51,142 nucleotides of DNA from IMG/VR virus record IMGVR_UViG_3300033552_000014, positions 1 through 51,142 of that record; one strand, 5' to 3'. Below are positions 27,094 to 33,923 of this stretch, piece by piece. The notes under the pieces are model-generated. The model ran no database searches. It saw nothing but the letters and a program-made list of their open reading frames with translations, and was not told the DNA's origin. The number at the start of each line of letters is the position of its first letter. Within the stretch, counting starts at the first letter, position 1. Both the position numbers and the translations under genes were made by a program. The DNA comes from a virus.

Positions 27094-27406
27094 AATGTAT
27101 ATTGCAGTATTAGATGAAGTACCTTCACATATGGTACCAGTACTAGTAGCGCACAGTGTTTTAAATGCTCATATAAAGTTTAGTACCTGTAATGTACTGC
27201 CTAGTTATACTACGTGGCTTAGAGATTCTTTTAAAAAAGTAGTTCTTAAAGTCAACCGTAAAGAGTTTGATAAAATTTCTGAAATTACCGCTGTTTATCT
27301 AGGACATGAAAATACTACTCTAGAAGGCACTAAATCTTGCATTGTTGTATGCCCTAGGGATGAATACCCTAACGTAATTAAATTTGCCAAAATGTGGCAA
27401 CCCTAA
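27086..27406 (+). CDS. Peptidyl-tRNA-hydrolase-like (Pth2-type) protein, tentative
   Basis: 106 residues, MSKMYIAVLDEVPSHMVPVL onward. The start YIAVLDEVP.....V.V.HSVL.A, the middle FKKVVLKV..KEF and the late hydrophobic strand recall phage Pth2-domain proteins (peptidyl-tRNA hydrolase II, which frees stalled tRNAs). Catalytic residues cannot be confirmed by eye. A tRNA-recycling role would fit the tRNA array. Confidence 0.45.
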   Translation: MSKMYIAVLDEVPSHMVPVLVAHSVLNAHIKFSTCNVLPSYTTWLRDSFKKVVLKVNRKEFDKISEITAVYLGHENTTLEGTKSCIVVCPRDEYPNVIKFAKMWQP

Positions 27407-27430
27407 GCCGCCTATGTGCGGCTATTTAAG
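27406..27430 (+). terminator. Possible weak terminator
   Basis: AGCCGC, a 6-nt loop, GCGGCT, then ATTTAAGTTT: short GC stem at the stop codon with a poor U tract. Confidence 0.45.
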
Positions 27431-27435
27431 TTTAT

Positions 27436-27987
27436 ATGCCTAATATCTTTCTAGCCAGTGATCACCATTTTTCCCATGCAGGAGTAATTAAATTCTTTCG
27501 TGAAGACGGCGTAACTGTGTTGCGTGACTTTGCAACCACAGAAGAAATGAATGAGCATATGATAGCTCAACATAATCAAGTAGTAGGTAAAAACGACAAA
27601 GTTTACATGTTAGGCGACGTAGCTTTTAATAAAAAGGGTCTTGCTAATGTGGGGAAGCTAAACGGCAATAAAGTTCTTATTAAAGGTAACCACGATAAAG
27701 AGTCTCTTAATGAGTACATAAAGTATTTTCAAGACATTCGTGGAAGCCATCAATTTGATGGTATGGTACTTACACATATTCCCGTTCACCCTAATAGTTT
27801 ATCACGATGGCCTATTAATGTTCACGGGCACTTACACTCTAACGTAGTAACTATTGAGGGTACCAAAACCCCTGACCCTAGATACTACTGTGTTAGCATG
27901 GAACAACTAGACGACTATACGCCCGTTTCACTAGAAGAACTTAAGCTGCGTATTAAAAATAGACTTGAAGCTTCTGCTGAAAGCTGA
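27436..27987 (+). CDS. Calcineurin-like phosphoesterase
   Basis: 183 residues with SDHHFSH at 8-14, LGDVAF near 55, KGNHD near 79, a THIP and GHLHS near the C-terminus: the metal ligands of the calcineurin-like superfamily, in the compact form common in phages. Substrate unknown. The final codons hold the -35 box for the next gene. Confidence 0.87.
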   Translation: MPNIFLASDHHFSHAGVIKFFREDGVTVLRDFATTEEMNEHMIAQHNQVVGKNDKVYMLGDVAFNKKGLANVGKLNGNKVLIKGNHDKESLNEYIKYFQDIRGSHQFDGMVLTHIPVHPNSLSRWPINVHGHLHSNVVTIEGTKTPDPRYYCVSMEQLDDYTPVSLEELKLRIKNRLEASAES

Positions 27988-27993
27988 TATAAT
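27965..27993 (+). promoter_or_regulatory. Promoter inside the end of the phosphoesterase gene
   Basis: TTGAAG (27965-27970), 17-bp spacer ending at the TGA, TATAAT (27988-27993). Confidence 0.7.
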
Positions 27994-28018
27994 TAAATCT
28001 TACAACGAAACAATTATT

Positions 28019-28417
28019 ATGAAACCTAACCTTTTTGAGTTTCCTAAAACTCCCGCATGGCCGCTCCCTTTATTTTCCACTACAGAATACTTTTCTCCAG
28101 CTACTAAAAGTGTGGTTAAGCCTGTTGTTGAAGATAGTATTGGCATTGTACATATCTATAATCCTGACTACCCTAAAGGCGGTATGACGGTTGCCTACCG
28201 TAAATCTAATCAACATAAATCTGGTGTAATGGTAGATGTAGCTGTGCACGTGTGCTCAAATGCAGACTCTTTTAGTAAGAAAATCGGCAACGCCGGAGCT
28301 ACTGCAAAATTCTTGAATGGCAATACCATTCAGCTGCCCTTACTTAGAGCCTTTGCAAAAGCAGACATTTCTTTTGCCGTTAAAAACGCCTTTACTGCGC
28401 TTAACGAGACTATCTAA
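28019..28417 (+). CDS. Hypothetical 132-aa protein
   Basis: Start set at the ATG at 28019 (MKPNLFEFPKTPAWPLPLFS) because the promoter at 27965-27993 would start transcription after the earlier in-frame ATG at 27965. Compact alpha/beta sequence with a repeated GG/VV pattern; family not recognised. Confidence 0.62.
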   Translation: MKPNLFEFPKTPAWPLPLFSTTEYFSPATKSVVKPVVEDSIGIVHIYNPDYPKGGMTVAYRKSNQHKSGVMVDVAVHVCSNADSFSKKIGNAGATAKFLNGNTIQLPLLRAFAKADISFAVKNAFTALNETI

Positions 28418-28424
28418 CGTATTT

Positions 28425-28511
28425 GCCCCGGTGGTGGAACGGTATACACAGGAGACTTAAAATCTCCCGCCCTATCGGGCTTGCTCGGTTCGAATCCGGC
28501 CCGGGGTACCA
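28425..28511 (+). tRNA. tRNA-Leu (TAA)
   Basis: Acceptor GCCCCGG/CCGGGGT, anticodon stem GGAGA/TCTCC with loop CTTAAAA (TAA), normal long variable arm (CCCTATCGGG), T loop TTCGAAT, discriminator A, CCA. Confidence 0.92.
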
Positions 28512-28516
28512 ATTAC

Positions 28517-28593
28517 AGGTCGATAGCTTAGTGTTCCAAAGCAGCGGCCTCATAAGCCGTTGATCCTGGGTTAGAATCCCAGTCGATCTACCA
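28517..28593 (+). tRNA. tRNA-Met (CAT)
   Basis: Acceptor AGGTCGA/TCGATCT, anticodon stem GCGGC/GCCGT with loop CTCATAA (CAT), T loop TTAGAAT, discriminator A, CCA. One of three CAT tRNAs; elongator Met or Ile(CAT) not resolved. Confidence 0.85.
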
Positions 28594-28614
28594 ATATAAC
28601 TATAAGCGTAATAC

Positions 28615-28986
28615 ATGCAATTTCTTATCTGTCCCGTCCCTAAACTGCATCTACTAATGCTAGACGCTAGTGCGTTGTTCTATAGCCGGCAAGGTACTGC
28701 CTTCTACTACAGTATTAGTTTTACTAACGATAAAGTCGTTATATCCGATACCCTAGGCCGCTCAGTAATTATTAAAGTCTCTCAAATAGAAGAATTACTG
28801 CAAACAGCTATCAACAGCGATAAAGAGTGTGTGTATGTAATGTGTAATGGGTTTTTTGTGCCTTTTGAAGTATCAGAACTACCACATTTAGCAAGAATTC
28901 TTCAACGTATTGTTACCTACACAAACCAAAAAAGAGTACTAGAAAGTATCTTAATTAGTAATCTTGTTCGCGACGCAGAAGTTTAA
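28615..28986 (+). CDS. Hypothetical 123-aa protein
   Basis: 123 residues, MQFLICPVPKLHLLMLDASA onward, alpha/beta with a regular beta pattern (FYYSISFTNDKVVISDTLGR). Starts 21 nt after tRNA-Met. Family not recognised. Confidence 0.62.
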   Translation: MQFLICPVPKLHLLMLDASALFYSRQGTAFYYSISFTNDKVVISDTLGRSVIIKVSQIEELLQTAINSDKECVYVMCNGFFVPFEVSELPHLARILQRIVTYTNQKRVLESILISNLVRDAEV

Positions 28987-29010
28987 AATAATATAGATAG
29001 AGGTATCACC

Positions 29011-29406
29011 ATGGCAAAAGCAAAAAGTAAAACAGCAGTAGCAGCATCTTCAGTTTACAAGACTACCCGTCGCTGGGAAACTAATCGTAAACTAAAACTA
29101 GAGCGCACTATTCGTAATCAGCCCAATAACGAGCAAGCTAAGCTAGCTCTTAAAGGAATGGTTTACAGACGCAAAACCCCAAAAGCACAAGAGTGGTCAG
29201 CAAGTTGGATTGCTACTGCTAAATTGTTTAAACTATTCGGTGGTCGTTTTGATCGCGCTATTATGAGCGCTAATGTAGAAGCAGTTCGTGCAGCACTACA
29301 GGCTCAAAGCCCTGTTGCAGCACGTACAGTGTTGAAGCCTGAAACTAGAGCGGCTATGGCATTTTTCTCTTTTGAGAACCGTGCTAATATTCGTCAGGCT
29401 AAATAA
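29011..29406 (+). CDS. Hypothetical basic 131-aa protein
   Basis: 131 residues, MAKAKSKTAVAASSVYKTTR onward; highly Lys/Arg/Ala-rich and helical, as in histone-like or RNA-binding proteins. GAGGT precedes the ATG. Binding to nucleic acid is inferred from charge only. Confidence 0.65.
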   Translation: MAKAKSKTAVAASSVYKTTRRWETNRKLKLERTIRNQPNNEQAKLALKGMVYRRKTPKAQEWSASWIATAKLFKLFGGRFDRAIMSANVEAVRAALQAQSPVAARTVLKPETRAAMAFFSFENRANIRQAK

Positions 29407-29409
29407 TTC

Positions 29410-29655
29410 ATGAGTTTTTTATTTTACTACTCTATATTTGCTCTTACTACCGCCGTTATGTCCCTGTTCGAATTGCTGTATCCAGTAATTAAAAAGCGAG
29501 AAACTGACTACGGAAAAGTCGATAATAAGGTGGCCACTTACGCAGCCTACCTTAGTATTAGCCTATTAATGGCTCCGCTAGTATTCTTAAGCTGCGTAAT
29601 TCCTTCAATGGGCGAGGTGTACAGAAAGTCGCTTAATAAAGGTATTTTCCCCTAA
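29410..29655 (+). CDS. 81-aa two-span membrane protein
   Basis: 81 residues with hydrophobic segments at about 3-25 (FLFYYSIFALTTAVMSLFEL) and 46-66 (AAYLSISLLMAPLVFLSCVI), and a charged loop between. Probably an inner-membrane hairpin; role unknown. Confidence 0.65.
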   Translation: MSFLFYYSIFALTTAVMSLFELLYPVIKKRETDYGKVDNKVATYAAYLSISLLMAPLVFLSCVIPSMGEVYRKSLNKGIFP

Positions 29656-29673
29656 ACCGTAGAAATTTTATAT

Positions 29674-29702
29674 TTGAAGCCCGTGTTTAAATATTGTATA
29701 AT
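29674..29702 (+). promoter_or_regulatory. Sigma70-type promoter
   Basis: TTGAAG (29674-29679), 17-bp spacer, TATAAT (29697-29702). Confidence 0.75.
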
Positions 29703-29731
29703 TAATACTTAAACACAGAAAGCAATATATA

Positions 29732-30004
29732 ATGAACTTCATAACCTTTGACTATACTAAAAGCGCTGACAAAGTATCTTCACGTGCCTTTTATCCAATC
29801 TCGGTGCCTAATACTATGTATGAAGGCATTGACGTTTCAGCATTGAGTGACGAACTTCAAGCTTTGTTTGTTGCTAAAATGGAAGACGCTAAACTTAGGT
29901 TTCTTAACGAGTGTTTGGCAATTAAAGCAGATTTTGATGTAGTTAATGACTATCGTCGTTTTGATCCTAATAAAATGTCTAATATCAAAACTGAGTGTTT
30001 GTAA
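29732..30004 (+). CDS. Hypothetical 90-aa protein
   Basis: 90 residues, MNFITFDYTKSADKVSSRAF onward. The opening ITFDYTKS..K.S.R....I..P...Y.GID.S matches a small conserved type in T5-like and other large phages (DNA- or WYL-like fragment suspected). Function unknown. Confidence 0.62.
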   Translation: MNFITFDYTKSADKVSSRAFYPISVPNTMYEGIDVSALSDELQALFVAKMEDAKLRFLNECLAIKADFDVVNDYRRFDPNKMSNIKTECL

Positions 30005-30255
30005 TTAAGCCTCGTGTGCTGCCTAAGTGTCTTGCGTTGTTGTGGAGATAAAATGCTTGAACGACGGTACATTGGGTAGTGTCCACTACTTTTAATAGTA
30101 CTTACAGATAGGATACGTCGTCCTTAATAGACGTGTTCCCGTCACCTGGGAACATCGCAGGGAGTTCTTGTAGACTTCTGCTGTGGTGAGTGGACTGGCG
30201 CTGGCTGGCACCGAAAAAGTTTTCTAGCAGGTGTTCTTTAAAAACAGCTGCCCTT
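30005..30255 (+). ncRNA. Structured leader before tRNA-Thr(TGT), no gene seen
   Basis: About 250 nt without a frame. GTTCCC GTCACCT GGGAAC (6-bp stem, 7-nt loop, arm-like) near 30131, GTAGTG..CACTAC near 30078, and GCAG..CTGC around 30160-30180. May be a decayed tRNA cluster or part of the tRNA-like RNA family. Confidence 0.4.
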
Positions 30256-30330
30256 GCCCTTATATCCTTAGTGGTAAAGGTCCTGTTTTGTAAGCAGGGT
30301 TCGGAGGTTCGATTCCTTCTTGGGGCACCA
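30256..30330 (+). tRNA. tRNA-Thr (TGT)
   Basis: Acceptor GCCCTTA/TTGGGGC (one mismatch), anticodon stem CCTGT/GCAGG with loop TTTGTAA (TGT), T loop TTCGATT, discriminator A, CCA. Confidence 0.88.
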
Positions 30331-30396
30331 TATATTAGTATTATCACGGATGCGCAGCAACTTACGGTTCGATTCCGTGATAGTACTAATATATGG
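30328..30396 (+). ncRNA. CCA/TGG trailer hairpin of tRNA-Thr(TGT)
   Basis: The longest stem of the set: 23 bp with one mismatch, from CCATATATTAG (30328) to CTAATATATGG (30396), around a 23-nt loop. The loop and stem end include ACGG TTCGATT CCGT, a T-arm-like segment. Confidence 0.85.
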
Positions 30397-30415
30397 TTCA
30401 ATCCATAATATCTAC

Positions 30416-30490
30416 ACTACATTCGTCTATCGGTTAGGACAGTGGCTTTTCAAGCCATTAAGAGCAGTTCAACTCTGCTATGTAGTACCA
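30416..30490 (+). tRNA. tRNA-Glu (TTC)
   Basis: Acceptor ACTACAT/ATGTAGT perfect, Glu-type D region TCGTCTATCGGTTAGGACA, anticodon loop TTTTCAA (TTC), T loop TTCAACT, discriminator A, CCA. Confidence 0.9.
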
Positions 30491-30501
30491 ATAATATTCA
30501 C

Positions 30502-30530
30502 TTGAATTTGATTCAAGAATAGCGTATAAT
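30502..30530 (+). promoter_or_regulatory. Sigma70-type promoter
   Basis: TTGAAT (30502-30507), 17-bp spacer, TATAAT (30525-30530), upstream of the D5-like 118-aa gene; a TTGAATTTGATTCAAG dyad overlaps the -35 box. Confidence 0.78.
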
Positions 30531-30561
30531 TAATCTTTAAACAACACAACTAGGATAAACA

Positions 30562-30918
30562 ATGGCTTGGACTGACGAACAAAAGAAACTGGTGATTGAA
30601 AAGTACTTGGCAGGTTCCCCAACCGCTGAGAACTCAACTGAGCTAGTTAAAGAAATTGCAGAAGAAATGGAACAGTCAGCTAATGGCGTTCGTATGATTC
30701 TTGTGCAAAGCGGCGACTACGTTAAAAAAGACGCAGCAGTTGCCTCAGGCACTGCTAAAGCTAAAACCGGCGACAAAGCTCCTCGTGTTAGCAAAGAGTC
30801 ACAAATCAAAGAGCTGCGTGATGCCATCGAGGCCAAAGGCGCTGAGGTTGACGACGAAGTTCTTGATAAGCTAACCGGAAAAGCGGCAGCTTACTTTACC
30901 AAGGTTCTTGCGGCCTAA
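30562..30918 (+). CDS. D5-family helix-turn-helix protein, middle-sized paralogue
   Basis: 118 residues. WTDEQKKLVIEKYLAGSPTA..VKEIAEEMEQSANGVRMILV is a helix-turn-helix unit matching the 96-aa protein at 18736 and the repeats at 35701. An Ala/Lys linker and a helical C-terminal segment (ESQIKELRDAIEAKGAEVDD) follow. Own promoter and a strong terminator mark it as a monocistronic, probably well-expressed DNA-binding protein. Confidence 0.72.
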   Translation: MAWTDEQKKLVIEKYLAGSPTAENSTELVKEIAEEMEQSANGVRMILVQSGDYVKKDAAVASGTAKAKTGDKAPRVSKESQIKELRDAIEAKGAEVDDEVLDKLTGKAAAYFTKVLAA

Positions 30919-30923
30919 CCCTT

Positions 30924-30950
30924 AAAAAGGCAGCTTCGGCTGCCTTTTTC
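30924..30950 (+). terminator. Intrinsic terminator
   Basis: AAAAAGGCAGC TTCG GCTGCCTTTTT: 11-bp stem with UUCG tetraloop and U run. The A/U symmetry could let it work in both directions. Confidence 0.92.
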
Positions 30951-30967
30951 CGTTTAAGAAGTAAACT

Positions 30968-31363
30968 ATGAAAATATGTTTTAAAGCAAAAGATGGTGGA
31001 CCGGCATCTAAGGTCACAGGTTACTGGCTAATAGAATCTAAGATGTTTTTCTCCATTGTACTGCTACGTTTTGACAAAGGTAGCAGAGAGGCATACCATA
31101 CGCATGCATTTAATGCAGTATCCTGGCTCCTAAAGGGCAAGCTGCTAGAACTAGTTAGAAATTCTGGGGAACCTATTCAATGTTCGTATACACCCTCTCT
31201 AACTCCAATTTATACACCTAGAGAACGGTTTCATAAAGTAGAGGGTATTGCAAATACTACATGGGCCATATCTTTTAGAGGTCCATGGCTCAATATCTGG
31301 AAAGAGTTTTTGCCAGACACTAATATGGATATTACACTAACTTATGGAAGAAGAGCAGTATGA
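30968..31363 (+). CDS. Cupin-fold protein
   Basis: 131 residues. The core SIVLLRFDKGSREAYHTHAFNA followed by VSWLLKGKL, and later YTPRERFHKVEG, gives a cupin-like arrangement G..(X)HxH..G with a later His, able to bind a metal. Substrate unknown; many phages carry such small cupins. ATGA overlap with the next gene. Confidence 0.7.
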   Translation: MKICFKAKDGGPASKVTGYWLIESKMFFSIVLLRFDKGSREAYHTHAFNAVSWLLKGKLLELVRNSGEPIQCSYTPSLTPIYTPRERFHKVEGIANTTWAISFRGPWLNIWKEFLPDTNMDITLTYGRRAV

Positions 31364-31593
31364 CAGTATTATGTAAAAACTGTAAACATTTTCACGATAC
31401 TGGATACATGTACCAATGTACTAGAATAAATAGCAGTACAGACTTAGTAATGGGCACACAACACTATTTGAGCTGTGTTTCTGAAAGAAGTGGCTTTGGT
31501 TTGTGTAACCTTAAAGGTAACTTTTACGACCCTAAACCACAGCGACCCTCTTTTATCAGCAAACTTTTTAACCTGCGCCAACCCCCCAAATAA
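31360..31593 (+). CDS. Small Cys-rich protein (77 aa)
   Basis: 77 residues with CKNCKHF near the start and further Cys at CTR, SCVSE and LCNLK, a zinc-binding arrangement typical of small phage proteins (C..C..F......C). Coupled to the cupin gene. Role unknown. Confidence 0.65.
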   Translation: MTVLCKNCKHFHDTGYMYQCTRINSSTDLVMGTQHYLSCVSERSGFGLCNLKGNFYDPKPQRPSFISKLFNLRQPPK

Positions 31594-31595
31594 TT

Positions 31596-31862
31596 ATGCT
31601 TTTTACTATTTACTCGCAACCTAATTGCACCTTCTGTGAACAAGCTAAAGACTTGATTAAGTCTAAAGGGCTGGAATACGTTGAGTTAATTCTTAATGTA
31701 GGTCAGAAACAAGAACAAGGTAAACAATATGTTCCGCTTACTCACCTAAAAGCTAAAGTTCCCAGTGCTCGTTCTGTGCCTCAAATATTTGTAGGCGATA
31801 AACACGTTGGCGGATTCGTTGAACTACAGAAATACTTAAAACATGACCGCATTGTACTTTAA
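31596..31862 (+). CDS. Glutaredoxin
   Basis: 88 residues with the thioredoxin-fold active site CTFC (11-14) in YSQPNCTFCEQAKDLI, the cis-Pro segment SVPQIFVGDKHVGGF (about 58-72). It reduces disulfides with glutathione and can serve ribonucleotide reductase during dNTP synthesis. Overlaps the next small gene by 20 nt. Confidence 0.9.
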   Translation: MLFTIYSQPNCTFCEQAKDLIKSKGLEYVELILNVGQKQEQGKQYVPLTHLKAKVPSARSVPQIFVGDKHVGGFVELQKYLKHDRIVL

Positions 31863-32013
31863 TATTAGATTTGGTGAATACCATTGGCAGTGGGGACCTC
31901 ACGCCCCTTATTTTGCTATTAAGCACAGTAGAACTCATCAGCTATGGCGTAAAAGTCATACTGATTGGGAGTGGTTTGGTGTTTACCGCTGGTTTGGTAA
32001 GCCTATTAATTAA
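31843..32013 (+). CDS. Hypothetical 56-aa aromatic protein
   Basis: The frame from the ATG at 31843 gives 56 residues, MTALYFNIRFGEYHWQWGPH onward, with unusually many Trp/His/Tyr. It overlaps glutaredoxin and ends just before the promoter at 32018. Unknown function. Confidence 0.6.
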   Translation: MTALYFNIRFGEYHWQWGPHAPYFAIKHSRTHQLWRKSHTDWEWFGVYRWFGKPIN

Positions 32014-32017
32014 TGAT

Positions 32018-32046
32018 TTGACCCTAAGTTGAATCTTTGATATAAT
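32018..32046 (+). promoter_or_regulatory. Sigma70-type promoter
   Basis: TTGACC (32018-32023), 17-bp spacer beginning CTAAGTTG, TATAAT (32041-32046). Confidence 0.8.
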
Positions 32047-32069
32047 TATCTTTTAAAGAAAGAAATAGT

Positions 32070-32684
32070 ATGGCAACACGTGCTAAAAATGACAGTGAAC
32101 GACTTGATGAGGCCCATTTTGAGCGCGTGATTAGCGGACTTGAGCCTCTAGAGGGCAAAGCTATGACTAAAAAGGATGCGTGTGCAATCCTTGGCATAGC
32201 CTATAATGTAACGCGCTTGGCCTCACTTATTGAAAAATACAAAGAAAATAAGGCGCGCAATCTCCAACGACGTGAAGCTCTTCGCGGCAAGCCGGCAACC
32301 AAAGACGAACTAGTTTTTGTTATTGGTGAGTATTTAGACGGCAATACCGTTGATTCGATTAGCAAATCTATTTACCGCAGCGCTGTCTTTGTAAAAACAA
32401 TTTTGGAAAAATACGATGTGCCAATTCGCGCGGGCGCTCACGACTACTTCCGCCCAGAACTAATTCCAGATGGGGCTATGCGTGTCAGATTCCCTATTGG
32501 TGAAATCGTTTACAGTGCTAGATACGATTCGTTAGCTAGGGTAGATACAGAGCAACTTTCCCCTAAGCATGGATACGTGTATCGTATTTGGCTTATTTCC
32601 GATAAATGGAAGCAAAATGCGTATCAAGAAGCTACTGAGCTTGCTAGCCTCCAACACTTGCGTGAGTTGGGAGTTAGAGTATGA
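32070..32684 (+). CDS. Probable helix-turn-helix DNA-binding protein (204 aa)
   Basis: 204 residues. Two helical units, MTKKDACAILGIAYNVTRLA (about 31-50) and ATKDELVFVIGEYLDGNTVD then SISKSIYRSAVFVKTILEKY (about 76-115), look like helix-turn-helix motifs distantly similar to the D5 paralogues. The C-terminal half is beta-rich. Probably an early regulator; exact role unknown. Confidence 0.65.
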   Translation: MATRAKNDSERLDEAHFERVISGLEPLEGKAMTKKDACAILGIAYNVTRLASLIEKYKENKARNLQRREALRGKPATKDELVFVIGEYLDGNTVDSISKSIYRSAVFVKTILEKYDVPIRAGAHDYFRPELIPDGAMRVRFPIGEIVYSARYDSLARVDTEQLSPKHGYVYRIWLISDKWKQNAYQEATELASLQHLRELGVRV

Positions 32685-32962
32685 AACTACCTGTAGCAAC
32701 CTCTCCAGAAGCTGTAGCAGCTTTGGAAGAAATGAACATAAAATATAATTATCCTACAAGTCCTGCAAATTGTGCTAGACTTGGGTGGATGGCTGCTTAT
32801 AATTACTTGTTAAAAAATGAGTCTAAAACTCTGCAAGAGCTACAAGATAAAATAAGTAGCCTTCAAAAACAGATTGATGATAATAGTTGGGTTACTAACC
32901 CTGATCGTATGGGCGGGGCTTTTACTCAGCAAGAAATAGCTGATGCGCAAACGTGGAGATAA
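32681..32962 (+). CDS. Hypothetical 93-aa protein
   Basis: 93 residues; an N-terminal part (SPANCARLGWMAAYNYLLKN) is followed by a coiled coil (ESKTLQELQDKISSLQKQID). ATGA overlap with the preceding gene. Unknown function. Confidence 0.62.
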   Translation: MKLPVATSPEAVAALEEMNIKYNYPTSPANCARLGWMAAYNYLLKNESKTLQELQDKISSLQKQIDDNSWVTNPDRMGGAFTQQEIADAQTWR

Positions 32963-32987
32963 GCGTGAATAAATATACATCAGCTTA

Positions 32988-33239
32988 ATGTGGCCAGAGC
33001 TAACTTTTGGGCCTATTAATTTATGGAACGCACCCTTAATGAGTGAAAAAAAGCAAAAAATAGAAACGTATATAGTTACATATACTTGTGATTTGTGTAA
33101 GTTGGGAACTATGATACCAACGGGAATAGTCCTAATGAGTAATCCACCTAAGTATCCTCATGCATGCGGTATTTGTAAAGCGGAAGCGGTACTAGCATAC
33201 AGGTACCCTAAACATGTATACGAGACAATAAATGAGTAA
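32988..33239 (+). CDS. Zinc-ribbon-like 83-aa protein
   Basis: 83 residues: an opening PELTFGPINLWNAP motif common to small phage proteins, then CDLC and CGIC about 35 residues apart, a likely zinc ribbon. The internal ATG at 33039 (MSEKKQ) could be an alternative start. Overlaps the next gene. Confidence 0.62.
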   Translation: MWPELTFGPINLWNAPLMSEKKQKIETYIVTYTCDLCKLGTMIPTGIVLMSNPPKYPHACGICKAEAVLAYRYPKHVYETINE

Positions 33240-33594
33240 ATTATTAGAATTAATGGAAGCTGTACCTACTGGTAAACTATATAGTATACCTAACAGTACA
33301 GCCTACAGTAGCTTAAAACCTTTAAGCGATTTTTGCGATATAAAACAAGAGTACACAGATATAACTCATGCACAAGAGTATAGAATCAAAGCTACTTTTG
33401 GAGCTAACGTAGTTGTGCATAAAGCCTCTGACTTAAAGTATGCAGTTAAACAGGTTAAACAATCTGTTAATGAAGCAGTATTTGGGGAATTTAGAGCCCC
33501 TTTACGTGAAATCCAAAAACTTCTGTGGGAGCGTAAATACACTGAAGCTTCTGATAAGCTGTCTGAACTAGAAACACAAATGTACGAAATATGA
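33232..33594 (+). CDS. Hypothetical 120-aa protein
   Basis: 120 residues, MSKLLELMEAVPTGKLYSIP onward; beta-containing first half and helical C-terminal half (ASDLKYAVKQVKQSVNEAVF, REIQKLLWERKYTEASDKLS). Resembles conserved phage proteins of unknown role. ATGA overlap downstream. Confidence 0.65.
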   Translation: MSKLLELMEAVPTGKLYSIPNSTAYSSLKPLSDFCDIKQEYTDITHAQEYRIKATFGANVVVHKASDLKYAVKQVKQSVNEAVFGEFRAPLREIQKLLWERKYTEASDKLSELETQMYEI

Positions 33595-33896
33595 CAGAAG
33601 AACCCGAACTGTATGAAAAACTTATCTATGATAACGAAGATAAGTACTACCAGCTACGACTGGTAGTTAACGAATTTCGCGGAAAGCAGTATGTGCATAT
33701 CCGTAAATACTTTCAGACTTATGAAGGAGATTACCAAGCTTCGCGCGAAGGTATATCAATGGAAGCCTCTATTAGTAATATTCTTAGCTTGCTTGATGGG
33801 CTAATGGAAATTGTTTCTAAAGAAGAAGCTTCTCAAATAGTAGCAAAACATTTTAGTGAGTTTATAGAAGCCTCAAAAAATTCGCAGTTGAACTAA
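33591..33896 (+). CDS. Hypothetical 101-aa protein, possible PC4-like fold
   Basis: 101 residues. The run YYQLRLVVNEFRGKQYVHIR followed by KYFQTYEGDYQASREGISM resembles the beta-sheet of PC4/transcription-coactivator domains (ssDNA binding). Helical C-terminus. The promoter of the ligase gene lies in its last codons. Assignment tentative. Confidence 0.5.
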   Translation: MTEEPELYEKLIYDNEDKYYQLRLVVNEFRGKQYVHIRKYFQTYEGDYQASREGISMEASISNILSLLDGLMEIVSKEEASQIVAKHFSEFIEASKNSQLN

Positions 33897-33916
33897 TTTG
33901 CCTAATCCTGTATAAT
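33888..33916 (+). promoter_or_regulatory. Promoter with leaderless output (ligase A)
   Basis: TTGAAC (33888-33893), 17-bp spacer, TATAAT (33911-33916); the ATG at 33924 follows 7 nt later. Confidence 0.75.
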
Positions 33917-33923
33917 ATAGTCT

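Noticed and set aside
15227-30396. CCA/TGG stems as intrinsic terminators
   Set aside because: Stems are AU-rich, loops are long, and no U runs follow; downstream tRNAs must be co-transcribed.
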